Positions 33,128 through 44,596 of a stretch of 64,000 bases of DNA are shown in pieces. The notes below the pieces were generated by a model. That model did no database searches. It had not been told where the DNA came from and saw only the letters and a list, made by a program, of their open reading frames with translations. The first letter of the stretch is position 1. Each line of letters starts with the position of its first letter. A program made the position numbers and the translations under genes. Origin of the DNA: Cylindrobasidium torrendii FP15055 ss-10 (taxonomy: Eukaryota; Basidiomycota; Agaricomycetes; Agaricales; Physalacriaceae); NCBI GenBank assembly GCA_000934385.1, contig KN880436.1, positions 283,870 to 347,869 on the forward strand, read 5' to 3'.

Positions 33128-34626
33128 CTAGAAGCCTCCACCGGCAGACACTACTCTGGAGCAGTTCAGGTGAAATGCTTCTTGGGACGAAACGGAACAT
33201 CTGCGCATCTGCCTCGGCGCCTGCGAGTTTGGTGCAGGAGTAACACGCGTCAGACTGCTGGAAGAGGAACCAAAGGAGGGTCCAGCGTAACGAGATGGCC
33301 CGCTTGCAGCGTAGGTTCGTGGCATTGACGTCGACGCGATGGCAGCGCGTGCGGGAATAGCAACTGGAACCACCCGAGGCTGCAGCTCCTGCTTCGGTAT
33401 CGCCGACGAGCAGTCTAGAGCATCGTTTGTAACCCAGCTGTTAAGGTCCACTGGGGTGTTGGGCGGCGCAGACGCAGCTATGTCGTCGCCAGACAGGCTA
33501 CGATAGTACGTATTCCGACGTTCGGCCATGTAGGACTTGTAGCTCCCAACGGATTCGTATGCGCGAAGTGTTGATTGATGGATGAGATTGTAAAGACTGT
33601 AGCGTTCCTGCTCCTGGTTGAGCGACTTCGGCAGCGAGAGAAGAGAAGGTGTGGCATCATTCGACGATGCGATAGACAAGAGAGAATCTAGCGCGGCAGA
33701 ACAAGTCAAAGCATACGGACCATCGGGGTCTTTCGTGGCGTCGTATGGCTCGAAGTCCTTAGAAGACAACACTAGCTCGCGGGGATCGATCGTTTGGTCA
33801 ACAAACGAGAATGTGCTAGCAGAGCGAGGAACCGGAGACTGAGGTTTCACGAACTTGACAGTGGCAGAGTCCGTAGCTGCAGAAACAAGACCGGAAGATG
33901 AAGTCGAACTTGCGGCTTGATGTGTGCTACTAGGCTGAGAAGAGGACGACGTGTGAGGCTGAGGAGCCGTGGGACGACGGCACGGTTGCTTGGATCCAGT
34001 AGAAGGGTGTCGCGGTGCTTGAGGAATGTTTGATGGAAGTTGGTAGAGGGGTGGACGCTTATTGATGCATTGTCGCTTGGCGAGAGGCTCGACCTGGTAA
34101 ACATTGTCGACTCGACAGCATTGAAGAGAAATACTTCAAGTACCTCTGGCAACTGATCGTTCTCCTGTGCCTTCTTCTGTCGGCTGCGCGCCAGGTTATT
34201 GAACCGTTCTTCCTTGGCGACACGAAGGCCTAAGGCGTAGTAATGTAAGGAAACGCAGAAAAATGGCGAGCATGGTAACGTACCTCTAGAGTGAAAGTAA
34301 TCATACAGGTGGCGGCGGTCGACGTTGTAGCGCTCCTGCAGATCTTTCCGGATGGCAAAGGACGGCATCACCGCGCCAGGCGTAATGTGCGCCTCCATCT
34401 CGCGCACGAGGTCGGCGCCGAGGCGCGAGGCAAGATCTACGGCGGGAAATGAGGCAAATTTTCCATGTCAGGGGGAAATAAACCTACGGAGGGGGTTGAC
34501 GCGCCTGGGCTTCGAGCGGTCGTCCGCGTCAGCAGGCAGGATACTCTCGACATCGCTGGCGAATTTGCGCTTGAGCGGCGTGTCGACGAGATAGGCGTCC
34601 GAGCTTCCGCAGAATTGCGCGTCCAT
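33128..34626 (-). CDS. putative helix-turn-helix (homeodomain-like) nuclear protein
   Basis: Four exons, 34626-34488, 34436-34284, 34229-34144 and 34093-33128; 447 aa. The start MDAQFCGSS at 34626 is the first real ATG. Residues 15-45 contain basic clusters (PLKRKF; DDRSKPRR) that could act as nuclear signals. Across exons 2-3 is a compact helical stretch FAIRKDLQERYNVDRRHLYD then YFHSRGLRVAKEERFNN; the spacing resembles the recognition helices of homeodomain-like proteins. The rest is Ser/Pro-rich, with an ordered strip LNQEQERYSLYNLIHQSTLR. DNA binding is inferred from shape, not from a confirmed motif. A perfect GTCACGTGAC palindrome lies 75 bp upstream. Confidence 0.75.
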
Positions 34627-34700
34627 AGCTGGCAGGAGGCCGATGGTGGTGGTCAAAAGGCAAGCTGTCTGATTAGACGTCAGCTCGCCTAGATCGCACA

Positions 34701-34710
34701 GTCACGTGAC
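34701..34710. promoter_or_regulatory. GTCACGTGAC palindrome (E-box)
   Basis: A perfect 10-bp palindrome with a CACGTG core, the usual site of bHLH factors such as Cbf1, 75 bp before the ATG of the helix-turn-helix gene. The same 10-mer occurs at 59721-59730. Confidence 0.55.
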
Positions 34711-35520
34711 GGCGTCGCGTCTCGGGCGCCACAATCCGAGTACGGGGTATGTGCGTCCATTCAAGGCACCATACGGTAGCTAGTTACTTTGGAGCTCTAG
34801 AATGGTACGCAGAGTGTATGTTTTCCGCATTCCGATTTTCTAAGCTAAAGGCGTTGTTCAGATTTTCAAGTACTGGGCACAGAGCGAAAGCTCGCACAGT
34901 AAATCAAGAGATTTACCGCAAAAGATGCATACAGAGTAGGACACCGTGCTCCTCACTCTGGTGCAAAATCCGATGCGTACGGCCGGCGTCCTTTCTGTCG
35001 TTGTTGGAAGAGACAATCTGGTCTAGAGTCAAATCCCCAATAATACAGGTGAGATCGAACAACGATGCCTCCGCACTCCGGTTCCCGACCCGAACCAGGG
35101 TGTGTGAAATCACGGTGGTACTAGTCGAAATCGGGTATGCGTTAATAGGAACAGACAAAGGGGGCGGCGTCGCCCGCCCCCTACTACCACTGTCCGACAT
35201 CCGACGAACTCGATATTTCAACTTGACCTTTGAAACCCAGTGGCAGCGATGGCAATAATCCAATGACAGAAGGCAAATACGCTTCAAGTTTGTCCGACTA
35301 GAGCGCATGTCTTGCTTGTAAGTAGTCCAATTGTGGGTAGACGTATATTTCATAAGCACTTCGACTAATGGCCCCTACTTGGAGTACGACAGAAAAACAA
35401 GAGAAAAAAAAGGAAAGCATAAATATAGTTGTAAACTTTACTGTCAAGTGATGAGGCGTGTATGTAACAATGAGTATGGATAACAACGATTTCGAGAAAG
35501 CGAGAAAGCGGGGAAAGAGT
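34711..35520. other. intergenic
   Basis: About 0.8 kb upstream of the helix-turn-helix gene and downstream of the methyltransferase. Short unsupported frames only. Confidence 0.55.
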
Positions 35521-36900
35521 CTATGGTCGATGATCACGCTTCGTCGCGTATACGCATTGCACCCTAATGTAGTGACGTCCTCTTGCTTCCGCAACCTCCC
35601 TGTACGCGTTCATTTCGAGTTCTGCAAGGAGATTCTCTGGCATGCCACTGCCCAGAAGAAGAGGACGACCTGCTCGAAGGAACGACTGCAAAGGATCTCA
35701 GCATCGTTCATCATCAACGTCAAGATACTCACCGAAATATCCTTCTGCATTTCGTATCCAATGTGCATGTTGAAAGCGTTGTTCTTGTCCCACGGCGACG
35801 CTGGGATGTAAAATGTCCGGTAAACGACATCATCGAAGAGAGGATTATCCTTGATGCAGTGGTACATGGTATCGGCCGCGTCGACAGACCCACCACGATT
35901 CCGAGCTGCGAGTTTGAGGAACGCCAACCAGCGTGGCCACCAAGGACCCGCGATTGTCGACGTATCCAGCCGTATGGGCTGGTACCATTCGTCGTAACAT
36001 CCAAAGTCCCATTCCATCAGGTCGACGAGGCCTCCGGGGCGTAGGACATGCGCAATTTGGTTGATCAGGTTTGGAAAGTCTTTTATCTGGCAAGGTCGTC
36101 AGTACGCGGTATTTGACCCCTTGCGAGTCGGGAGTATGGGCAGGAAGAGGTACGCACCCCGGACGAAATAAGGCGGGCATGCACGACGTTGAAGTCGCCG
36201 TAAAAGTGCTCTAGCCCCAGGTTGATGTCGTCGACTTCGCTCCTGCAGTTCAAGGGCATGTTCCTGTACGATGGTGAGCGTGTGGACACTGTCTGAAGCG
36301 AAGAAGGCTAACGGTGACTGCATGGGAACCAAGTCCACGGCCACTGCGTTGCAGTGAGGGAAGTCATTTGCGGCATCAAGGATCCTGTATTAAAGTGTGA
36401 GAAATATGGACGAGGAGCGGAGGAGATTGTACCCACCAGGATCCAGTCCCGCACCCAAGATCCAATATAGCCTTCGTCTCCCCAGGAGTGTCGTTGGCCA
36501 GTACAGAGGGCAATGGCGCTGAGTACTTACCCATGATTTCCATAAACATCGTATGTTGATGCTCTGCAGAAAACTTAGGTGGGGGTGGAGTAAGACGGAT
36601 TTAAAGAATACCTAGACGCTCACGCTCTTCGGCATCGGCGGGGAGACGGTAAACCTCCGAGTAGCTGTTGAGCTCGCGACCGTACTCTTGCTTGTACGCC
36701 GCTTCACGTATAGAGTCGGTGAGAGACCAAACAGACCCCACAGGAGAGGAAGAACGCATTGAACGCGTGTAGGAGGTATTGGAAGACACAGTAGGAGGTG
36801 CGTCAAATCCACAGGATGATTGAGAATACACGGTATCACTGTCGTCTGTGTCGCTCTCAAAGTCGTCAGGGTTTCGTGACCGTTTCAACAGTGCTGCCAT
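35521..36900 (-). CDS. class I SAM-dependent methyltransferase
   Basis: Six exons: 36900-36612, 36563-36437, 36384-36319, 36263-36158, 36086-35733, 35685-35521; 368 aa. The N-terminal 100 residues are acidic and serine-rich. Then RLEHQHTMFMEIMGKY and motif I ILDLGCGTGSWILDAAND (SAM-binding glycine loop, split across an intron), AVAVDLVPMQ (acidic end of strand 2), NLGLEHFYGDFNVVHARLIS (motif II region) and HVLRPGGLVDLMEWDF (motif III). The final exon gives AGRPLLLGSGMPENLLAELE. This layout is that of the fungal LaeA-like/trans-aconitate-type methyltransferases; the substrate is not evident. All splice sites are GT-AG and the joined frame is continuous. Confidence 0.92.
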
Positions 36901-36984
36901 GATTCCACCGGAGGATTCGTTAGGGGTGAGAGGGTGGATGGGGGAGGGACAGAAAAGTAAAGCATGGGCGGAGGAAATAAGGTC

Positions 36985-36992
36985 TTATATAA
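36985..36992 (-). promoter_or_regulatory. TATA-like element of the methyltransferase gene
   Basis: tatataaa (readable as TATA on both strands) lies about 85 nt upstream of the minus-strand ATG at 36900. Confidence 0.4.
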
Positions 36993-38173
36993 AGTGATTA
37001 TGATCGAACTCACTCCCGGCGGCAACTGTGAGCTCCTCCGCGGCGGCGGAAGACCGGAAGACTTGCCGTCTTCTTCGTTGCATCTTGCTTGCATTCACTC
37101 ATTTTTGCCTTTCATTTTACGGTTCGTTCTCCTTGCCAGCTGGTAAAAACCCCGATGCGTTGCTTCCTCAGAAATCTGCTTTTTCTGAGAGGCTGGCCAA
37201 GCGCAACGAATTACGTGCGAAAATTCGTCACACAAGTTCCTGTTGGTTCAACTTGCTTGCGGATCGTTTTCTTACGGTGCTCACAAGACAAGTCCTTTGA
37301 ATCCCGCACATCCCAATAAGATGACCCACTAACACTTGTTCACACCACTGTCCCTCTCATTCGTCAAAACCAAGGCAAACTCAGCGCGTAACCCAGCATT
37401 ACAAAAGCCAATCAATGAACATGAGACCTTCATTGTCGGGAGTTACATTCAAGTTGCAGGTGCGCCCATCCTCTCACAACTCGGGGCGGACGATCCTCCG
37501 CCGATATCGAGTGGCACCTGTGAGCCTTGTTGAATAATACGGTCTACTTCTTCCTCTCCTCGTCACTTGCAGCACTTCCTCTCTCTCTCAAAACCATCAT
37601 TTGTAGTCGTCCCGTCCGCATGTCTGAGTGGAGAGAATACCGCCGGACGGCAGGCCGCATCTTTTCAAGAACGATTTTAGAGTTTTTCCACAAGTGGCGT
37701 CCAGTGAACCTCGTCACCGCACTTTACCTCGATTTATGGGCTACAACCGGACGGGAGCCGCATGTTATTCTACGAGAAATATCTTATGCAGCGGGTAGGT
37801 CGGAAAAGAGTTGAATAAAGCCGAATTTGTGTCAGGAAGATAACAAAAGAATCTGCACGACTTACGCGGGTGGTTGGTTCGACATGGGGCGGGTTCTGCT
37901 ACGCGATATTCCGAGCTCACCCTCGCAGCATGTCTTTGGGATGACTGCACATGTTGTGCATTATGCCAGGCGTCAGGTTTAAATCGGCAACTGGCAATGT
38001 CCGAATGAATACGACGCAGTGTGAAGTAGAACTCGCATTCCAAATTCCCTTTCCAACCAATTGCATGAAAAGTAGTCCTTCGCAGCTGTGACACAACTGT
38101 CACATACACTGACAGACTAACGACATGAACAACGAATAACTGACAAGCTGCCAAAGATATAGAGGCTTCTGGC
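36993..38173. other. intergenic with one doubtful small frame
   Basis: About 1.2 kb. A 64-codon plus frame at 37620-37814 (starting MSEWREYRRTAGR) reads like protein and ends near a possible donor, but nothing else supports it. The rest shows no feature. Confidence 0.4.
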
Positions 38174-39426
38174 CTACCTCTTCTTCAGCGCCTCAAACCT
38201 CTTCGCCAAGTCATCGAAATCATCTGTTGGTTTCTTCGAAGGCGCTGGCTTCGCCGTCTGGCTCTTCTCCTTATTCCCACTATCCGAATCGTCTTCTGTC
38301 GGCGGTATTGCTGGTAATCCGAGGTCAGGCGTGGAACTCCCTTTTTCGTCCTTTGCCTCGTTCCCATCCTTCAGCCGCCCTCTAGTTAGTTCGTACGTTC
38401 TGGGCCACGTGTTGGACACACCTTTGCATCATCCTCTGCCAACTCAGTTCCCTCTGGTGCCCATGGCACACCGTAAGATCGTGTAATTTCTTTGAGATAC
38501 CCGTCAACAAGCTCCTTCGGAGGTGTTGTGAGGTCAAGCTTGTTGACGACCTAGTCAAATGTTAGCCGGGATCGGTTAAGCGTGTGCACTGGCATACACG
38601 CTCAGAGACGCGGTCATCGCTGTTCTCCATTATAATGGTGGATAGTTCGCGGCCAAATTTGTGCATGAGAATGTCTCTTAGGATGTGCAGCTCTAACGGT
38701 AACAGCGGTCAGCGTGATGCCAAGGCAAGCACTCGTCGAGGCGTCTTGCATGGCCCAGAGACTCAAAACAAGCCTCGACTATGCAGTACAGCAGGAGGCA
38801 TACCCTTGAGCTCTGTCCGTGGGGCAGCATAGATGATTCTTGAAAACGACACAAGACACGCTGTAAGACGGCGGACTGAAGGCAAATGGGTGGGTGGACT
38901 TACGCGTAAACGCCCTCAGAGACTGAAGGATCAGGTTCTCTTGAGCTGGGAGAGGTGTCAGTCGGCGATACGATTCTCTAGATGAGGTCAAGCTCAGGGC
39001 TAACTTTGTATCCAAGATGCCGAACCGTGCGATGAGTAGTTCGCAGTAGAGCTCCAGTAGCTCTAGTAGCTCAATATGGACATCTTCGTGTATTACTGCG
39101 GAGAACTCCAGTAGACGCCTAAAAACCGTAGGGAAAAGCGCGTACTCGTCTCGACTTTGATACGTGCTGTCTCAATCTTGCCGCGTTCGACTAATGTGGC
39201 TATGTCGCGCCGTGCAGCCTTTGCCTGTGCTTCCTTCTTCTGCTGTAGTATCCGCAAGCGCTGGACTGATATCCTTAAACGCGCTTCAGCCGGGCGGCCA
39301 TTGCGCTGGATGTTCAGTCAAATTGGACTTGCCGAAGCTGCACCTGTTTGCTATGTATGAAGTGATCTGGTTAGATCCAAGCTGATTCCAGCCCACCTTT
39401 GCTTTGGTAGCGTTCCAGGGAGCCAT
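38174..39426 (-). CDS. IST1: IST1 homologue, ESCRT-III/Vps4 regulator
   Basis: Nine exons: 39426-39397, 39343-39333 (11 nt), 39273-39146, 39095-39005, 38945-38904, 38838-38804, 38692-38598, 38550-38420, 38381-38174; 256 aa. The start MAPWNATKAKVQLRISVQRL is typical of IST1, followed by ARRDIATLVERGKIETARIK, IIHEDVHIELLELLELYCEL, then IIYAAPRTELKELH and MHKFGRELSTIIMENSDDRV. The C-terminal tail is charged and disordered, where MIT-interacting motifs usually sit. IST1 modulates the Vps4 ATPase and ESCRT-III filaments at endosomes. The second intron (39332-39274) starts with GC (gcaagt). One intron is 38 nt and one exon is 11 nt, so automatic prediction could easily break this gene. Confidence 0.93.
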
Positions 39427-39948
39427 TTGTGTGTATGGATAGACGAATAGAGGTGGTCAAGCAATGCCGGGGGAGATTGGCGCAGCTACGCCATTTGTTT
39501 GGCAAAGCCGTGTGTGTACAAAGCACAATCGCTTTCCCATGAGCGTAGGTCTGTGCCTCTGTGGATAAGCGTGATAAGCCACTTAATGATCTACCAAGGG
39601 ATCTGCCGCCCAACTCGTATTTTATTGGTACCCTTGGGTAAGTCTCTGGGCGGTCTTCGCAGGCACGCCACAATTAATCCGCGTGACGGGTAAACGCGAT
39701 CGGCGGCATGGACGGAAGCAACTGTGCATCACCGCCGACAGAGACTCAAGCTTACCGGATATCCTAGCCAACTCACCTGGGCTGCACAGAGCGCACTGCA
39801 TGTGGCGCCAGGTACAGTAACACAGGAATTTGCCGGGCCATGCGATCAGATATCTCCGTTACGGTTCCTGTCAACGTGATGGCAACCCTCTTAGCCTCGT
39901 CCTCCCAGCTTTGCCGGCTAGTCCATCCTTATTCCCACTGCCAAGGTC
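39427..39948. promoter_or_regulatory. divergent promoter region, IST1 and RasGEF genes
   Basis: 522 bp between opposed start codons; no specific element was recognised. Confidence 0.4.
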
Positions 39949-42179
39949 ATGACCAGGACACAGACCGTGCGCCAAAATCTGCAACTCTCTATCGACCCGT
40001 CGCCGTACAGCAATCATGTACACGCAACATCCTCTGCATCTACTCCCTCATCCACCGACGGCCGAGGCTATTTCGACACGTCTGCTAGCTCTCCGACTTC
40101 CACAGCATCATACGGGACGACCAAATTCTCAGTCCTCTGCTTGTTCGACTTTGACTCTGAGGACCCAGATCACCTTTCATTCCGCAAGAACGAACTACTC
40201 GAGATAGTGGCCCAGGAAGAACGTGGATGGTGGGCAGCGATGCGTCGGGGCGGGAACGTCGTAGGATGGATTCCAGAGGCCTTCGTCCGCGTCCTGTCGG
40301 ATGAAATGGCTGGCCGGCTGCTGCACGTGCGAGAAGAGCTCCGTGTATTCGAGCATGATGCCGAGCAGTTGTACCAGACTGCGCCTATTTCTCATCTGCT
40401 CGACCTCGAAGACAAATCCTCTCCCTATTCTGAACTGGAAACGCAGCCGCTCCAAGTGCAAACGCCGCCATCTCCCATGACACCGCTCCCTAAGCCGCCA
40501 GCATACACTGTGACTGCTGAACGGTCTAGCTCCCTTCGGCACAAGCCATCACGTACATTCACTCCTTTACGCCGCAACACAGAGCCTACCCGGCATGCAC
40601 ATACTCCAGAGCCAGCGACCAGGCCGGTGCCGATCCTTGAACCCACGACCCCCGAACGAAAGCGCTTGGCCATCATCAAGAAGCTCACGGGTAGTGACGA
40701 GGCCGTGGGCTACATGACCACCGTCAATTCACCCTGCTATGTCAAACCCAGATACCCCGACCAGTTAAAATACGACCCCGAGGGCGCTGTCCGTGCTGGC
40801 ACTGTCGATGCCCTCGTGGAAAAGCTGACCATGGATACATCCAAGGACGCCATCAGTGAGTAGCATGTGCACAACATTCACGCGCGAGCTTAACCCTTCC
40901 CTGCAGAGGCGGTCAAAGACCAGGAGTTTCGCCGCATCTTTCTCACCACTTTCCGCACGTTCATGACCGCCGACAAATTGTTTGAAATGCTTGTGGAGAT
41001 CTACGCCTTGGACTACTCTGAGGACCCTGCTGGGGAAACGACAGACTGGCGAGACAAAGCCTGCCTTCCGACACAAAAGATGGTAATGGAAGTCTTTGGC
41101 GACTGGTTGGAACACCATCGTCTTCTAGAGGAGGAACCACACATCTCACACCGCCTCACGACATTTCTGAACGGGATACCCAAAACTAACATCATGGCCG
41201 GCACCGCAAAAGTCATTTTGCAGACTATCGAGCGCCTAGTACGTTCCCAGAACCATCAACATCAATCCCTTGATACTGACCGATGATCCATAGACATTTG
41301 CGAGTCCCTGCATCGAGTCGCCGGGGCTGTCCACCCGTCGGCGAAAGAAGTCGCGCGACCATAAGGGCGACCTATTGCGCCTAGACCCGACAGATCTTGC
41401 AGAGCAACTTTGCTCGTATGAGCACAGACTGTATCAGAGGATAACACCACAAGAGTGTCTCGAAGTTGCGACCACTCGGCGACCGGAGGGCGGTGCCCGA
41501 CATCTATACGCTTTTACATCAACCCACGACAAATTGGCCAACTGGGTAATGGCCAGCATTCTGAATCAGGAGGCTCTCGCGAAGCGTGCGGATACTATCG
41601 ACTTTTGGATCAAAGTTGCCGATGTATGCCGTCTCATTGTCACCAGGCGCATTTTACTAAAGCCTTTCCCAGAAACTGCGCTCGCTGCAAAACTTTTCTT
41701 CTATGAGCGCGATCATCACTGCGCTGAGCAGTGTTGTAGTGACACGGCTTCAGCTAACATGGGGCCATGTCGCAAAGAAACGCGACCTAGATGCCTTGTT
41801 GCGATACAACGACCCCACCGGCGGGTTCGCTGTCTGTCGGGGCGCACAACAGCAAGCGAAGGGGCCGTGTGTACCCTTCGTAGGGATGTACCTCACTGAC
41901 ATTGTCCGTGTACAAGACCAGTACGAAGAGGAGGACCCCAGCTGGGTGTTATTTATCAAACGGCAGCGCTGGTGCGATATTATCACAACGATACTCAAAC
42001 ATCAGCCAAATGCCTATGGGATCCCGGAGAGTCCAAGTACTGCACAGTTTGTGTCGAGCAGTCTGCAGACTGCGGGGTCGAAGGAGCAGGCGTGGTTCTG
42101 GAGCAAGAGCCAGGAGGTACAGGCGACCGAGTTGGTTCACGCCGATATTCGACGCGGGCTTGAGGCGGCGGGTTTCTAG
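39949..42179 (+). CDS. SH3-RasGEF protein of the Cdc25 family
   Basis: Four exons, 39949-40855, 40907-41238, 41294-41623 and 41673-42179; 691 aa. Residues 62-120 are an SH3 domain (FSVLCLFDFDSEDPDHLSF, then GWWAAM and GNVVGWIPEAFV). A Pro/Ser/Thr-rich linker follows, with PPSPMTPLPKPP. From about residue 270 the RasGEF N-terminal module appears (RAGTVDALVEKLT; DQEFRRIFLTTFRTF), and from about 420 the Cdc25 catalytic domain: LDPTDLAEQLCSYEHRLYQR, FTSTHDKLANWVMASIL, VARLQLTW-like VVTRLQLTWGHV, and PCVPFVGMYLTDIVRVQDQ, ending with FIKRQRWCDII. It should exchange GDP for GTP on Ras, upstream of cAMP or MAPK signalling. Smaller than yeast Cdc25 but domain-complete. Confidence 0.95.
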
Positions 42180-42492
42180 ATTTTACTCCTTTTTGGGAGC
42201 GGGTTTTTTGGGACGACATCGATATGTAAATTTACACTGCAACCACATACACTGTATTTCTAGAAGGCGGCACACCACAATGGAAATGAAGGCGCGCGCG
42301 CAGAGTGACCTTTACTAAGGTTTTGGACAATTACTGTCGAGAGACTGGACACGAGATCGCACTCGCGTTGTCGGACTTGTCAAAACAATCCCAATGTATT
42401 CACAGAGATTTCTTTGCTTAATTCTTGGTGGCAGGAGCCCGGACAACGTTGAGACTATCGAACCGAGTAACTCAAGTCTCATTACATGTCTG
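42180..42492. other. intergenic before the F-box tandem
   Basis: No feature recognised apart from the promoter elements listed next. Confidence 0.5.
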
Positions 42493-42510
42493 ACGCGATC
42501 AGCGATCGTG
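42493..42510 (+). promoter_or_regulatory. 18-bp element shared by both F-box promoters, copy 1
   Basis: ACGCGATCAGCGATCGTG occurs identically here (65 bp before the ATG) and at 44486-44503 (94 bp before the next F-box ATG), inside otherwise diverged flanks. Confidence 0.6.
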
Positions 42511-42574
42511 CTTGCACATAACCTGCCTCTTTACCACCACCACTTGCAAATTTCCACGTTCTCTTCTCAGCATC

Positions 42575-44280
42575 ATGGTAACTCCCGGACCAAACCTTAC
42601 CTGGGAATCTAAAGTATCCTACAGAAGGCATGCGATGAATTGACTATCTCTATTCGAATGACCCGTCAGGCAATTAGTCGACTGACGCGTCTGCAACACA
42701 GACGGACCGCTCAGTTCGAAAAGAAGGAAAAATTGTACGCAAAGAGGTCTCAAAGCACGGCTAAGAAACTCACACGACTGCGACGCACACGAGACGAACT
42801 CACAGAACTCCGACGAACATACAAAGAAGTCCACGCCCAAATCCTGCCCAAATGGACAATTCAGCATTTGCCACATGAAATCATGCTCGAAATTTTTTCG
42901 ATGGCTATAACCGAGTCGAATGTTTTGTTCGACTCCCTCGATGTACTCAACAACGCGTTATGGATCCTATCTCACGTCTGTTTGGGTTGGCGCGCGATTG
43001 TGTTGAGCAACCCGCTTTTGTGGTCCAGTCTTTGGACAGACGATAGCAATGCCGAAGAAGAACAGGAATGGTCTCCGGAACGTGCTCTACTTTGGGAGCT
43101 TGCGCTTGAACGCTCGCACCCACTTCCCATTCATGTGCAACACATCGGTATCAACTCAAACTCCATCAGTGTTGCTTTTCAAGCCACTCGAAAGTTTTCC
43201 GCCCGTTTGGAGACCATCTCAATCAATATGGTGAACTGGCCGGAACCCCCCTCTGATACCGACACCGACACCGACGACAATAACATGGACGTGGACACGG
43301 ACACGGACACGGACACGGACAGTGACATCGGCACTGATCCAGACATTGATTGGCAGGACATGGACTTACCTCTTCTAACCACATTTGCTCTTGAGGTCGA
43401 AGTAGTCGGAAACCCGTACACGAAACCATTCGCTAATCTCATGGGGTTTTTGGGCGCACCTCATCTCAAGACCGTTGAGTTGCGGGGCATATACCACGAT
43501 CCCAAACATTGGCAGCTTTCCAATTCAACAGCAAGTCGGCTAGCTGTTGGTTTCTCGGACACCGAATGTCTTGCCCTATACTTTGGAATGCAATCCTTAA
43601 TAGAGGCTGAATTGCATGCCTCGACTGTGGGGTGGGCACCACCTACAAAACCCATAACCAGCACATCTCTCCGTCGACTATCTGTCTATTACGATGGAGA
43701 TACTCTCTTTTCCCATATTCGCTGTCCGCTGCTTCAGATGCTTCGCATAGAGGGCTGGCAATCGATGCCCAGCAGCCTTCCGAAATTTCTGTGCGATACT
43801 CAAGTCGCCACCCTCGTGGTACACATCCCGTGCTGTAGTCATACAGGACCATTGCCACACCATGCAGAAAATCTCTTTGCAAGTATACGGGCATGTTCAG
43901 ACCGCCTGTGCGTCCTGTCAATAGATATACACCGGGACTTCGCCAGCGAATTCTATACACTCCTGACGAGGCGCGAGGGTCACCTAACAGTGGCACCACA
44001 CCTCGAAGAGCTATACCTTTACGACCATGCACGAAAGTGGCGCCCCATCTATCCTCCAGAACCTCCATCTGCGTTTGAAACGCCAGGATTGGTAGGAATG
44101 GTGGCAACGCGCCCCCAGCTGCACGAGCTTGTTCTTTGTGCGCAACGGTTTGGAATGTCACACGAGATGAAGGAGGTGGTCCGTGACCTTGTAGCGTTGA
44201 GCACTCATCAACTGGGTCTCAACTTCGTTGTGCATTGGGGATATATGTGGACTAATCCACGGCATGGAGTCTTTACCTAA
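42575..44280 (+). CDS. F-box protein with coiled coil, tandem copy 1
   Basis: The proposed exon 1 is only the ATG (42575-42577), then a 47-nt intron (gtaact ... cctacag) and one exon to 44280; 552 aa. Without this intron the frame has no start before Met at 42658. The tandem neighbour has the same ATG-gtaactc and cacag signals and the same intron length. Residues 20-70 are a basic coiled coil (KLTRLRRTRDELTELRRTY); the F-box follows: IQHLPHEIMLEIFSMAI and ILSHVCLGWRAIVLSNPLLW. The remainder is leucine-rich, interrupted by an Asp/Thr tract coded by a hexanucleotide repeat, and ends HWGYMWTNPRHGVF. Expected to serve as an SCF ubiquitin-ligase substrate receptor; the substrate is unknown. Confidence 0.9.
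43254..43332 (+). repeat. coding GACACN hexanucleotide repeat
   Basis: Perfect and near-perfect gacacg/gacacc units encode alternating Asp-Thr (DTDTDTDTD) in F-box copy 1. The paralogue has an Asn-Thr-rich stretch at this place. Confidence 0.85.
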
Positions 44281-44485
44281 TTCAAGCTGTCATTGATGGC
44301 TATGTACACGAATACGATACTTTCTGCGTTGAGGGTGACAGACTCGGTCTATCATAAATTCCATGCCATAATTCGAGCGTGCGAAAACTCGAATATCCCC
44401 AACCCAGCCGCCGTGCTCACGACCTACCACACATTTCCCCTTCCCATCATTGCGTTGGTTGCTTCAGGGTAGCAAGCTGAGCCTA

Positions 44486-44503
44486 ACGCGATCAGCGATC
44501 GTG
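44486..44503 (+). promoter_or_regulatory. 18-bp element shared by both F-box promoters, copy 2
   Basis: Identical to 42493-42510. Conservation between duplicated promoters suggests a retained binding site or a recent duplication. Confidence 0.6.
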
Positions 44504-44596
44504 ACATGACCTAGGTCCTAGGTCCAGACTCCATTCAAAGAGTTCTGCTGCACCACCATCACCACTCGCTAGTTTCTACTTCACGTTCTCGGCATC

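Noticed and set aside
37620..37814. 64-codon plus frame MSEWREYRRT...
   Set aside because: Reads like protein but has no homologue I recognise and no clear gene structure; mentioned only in the intergenic note.
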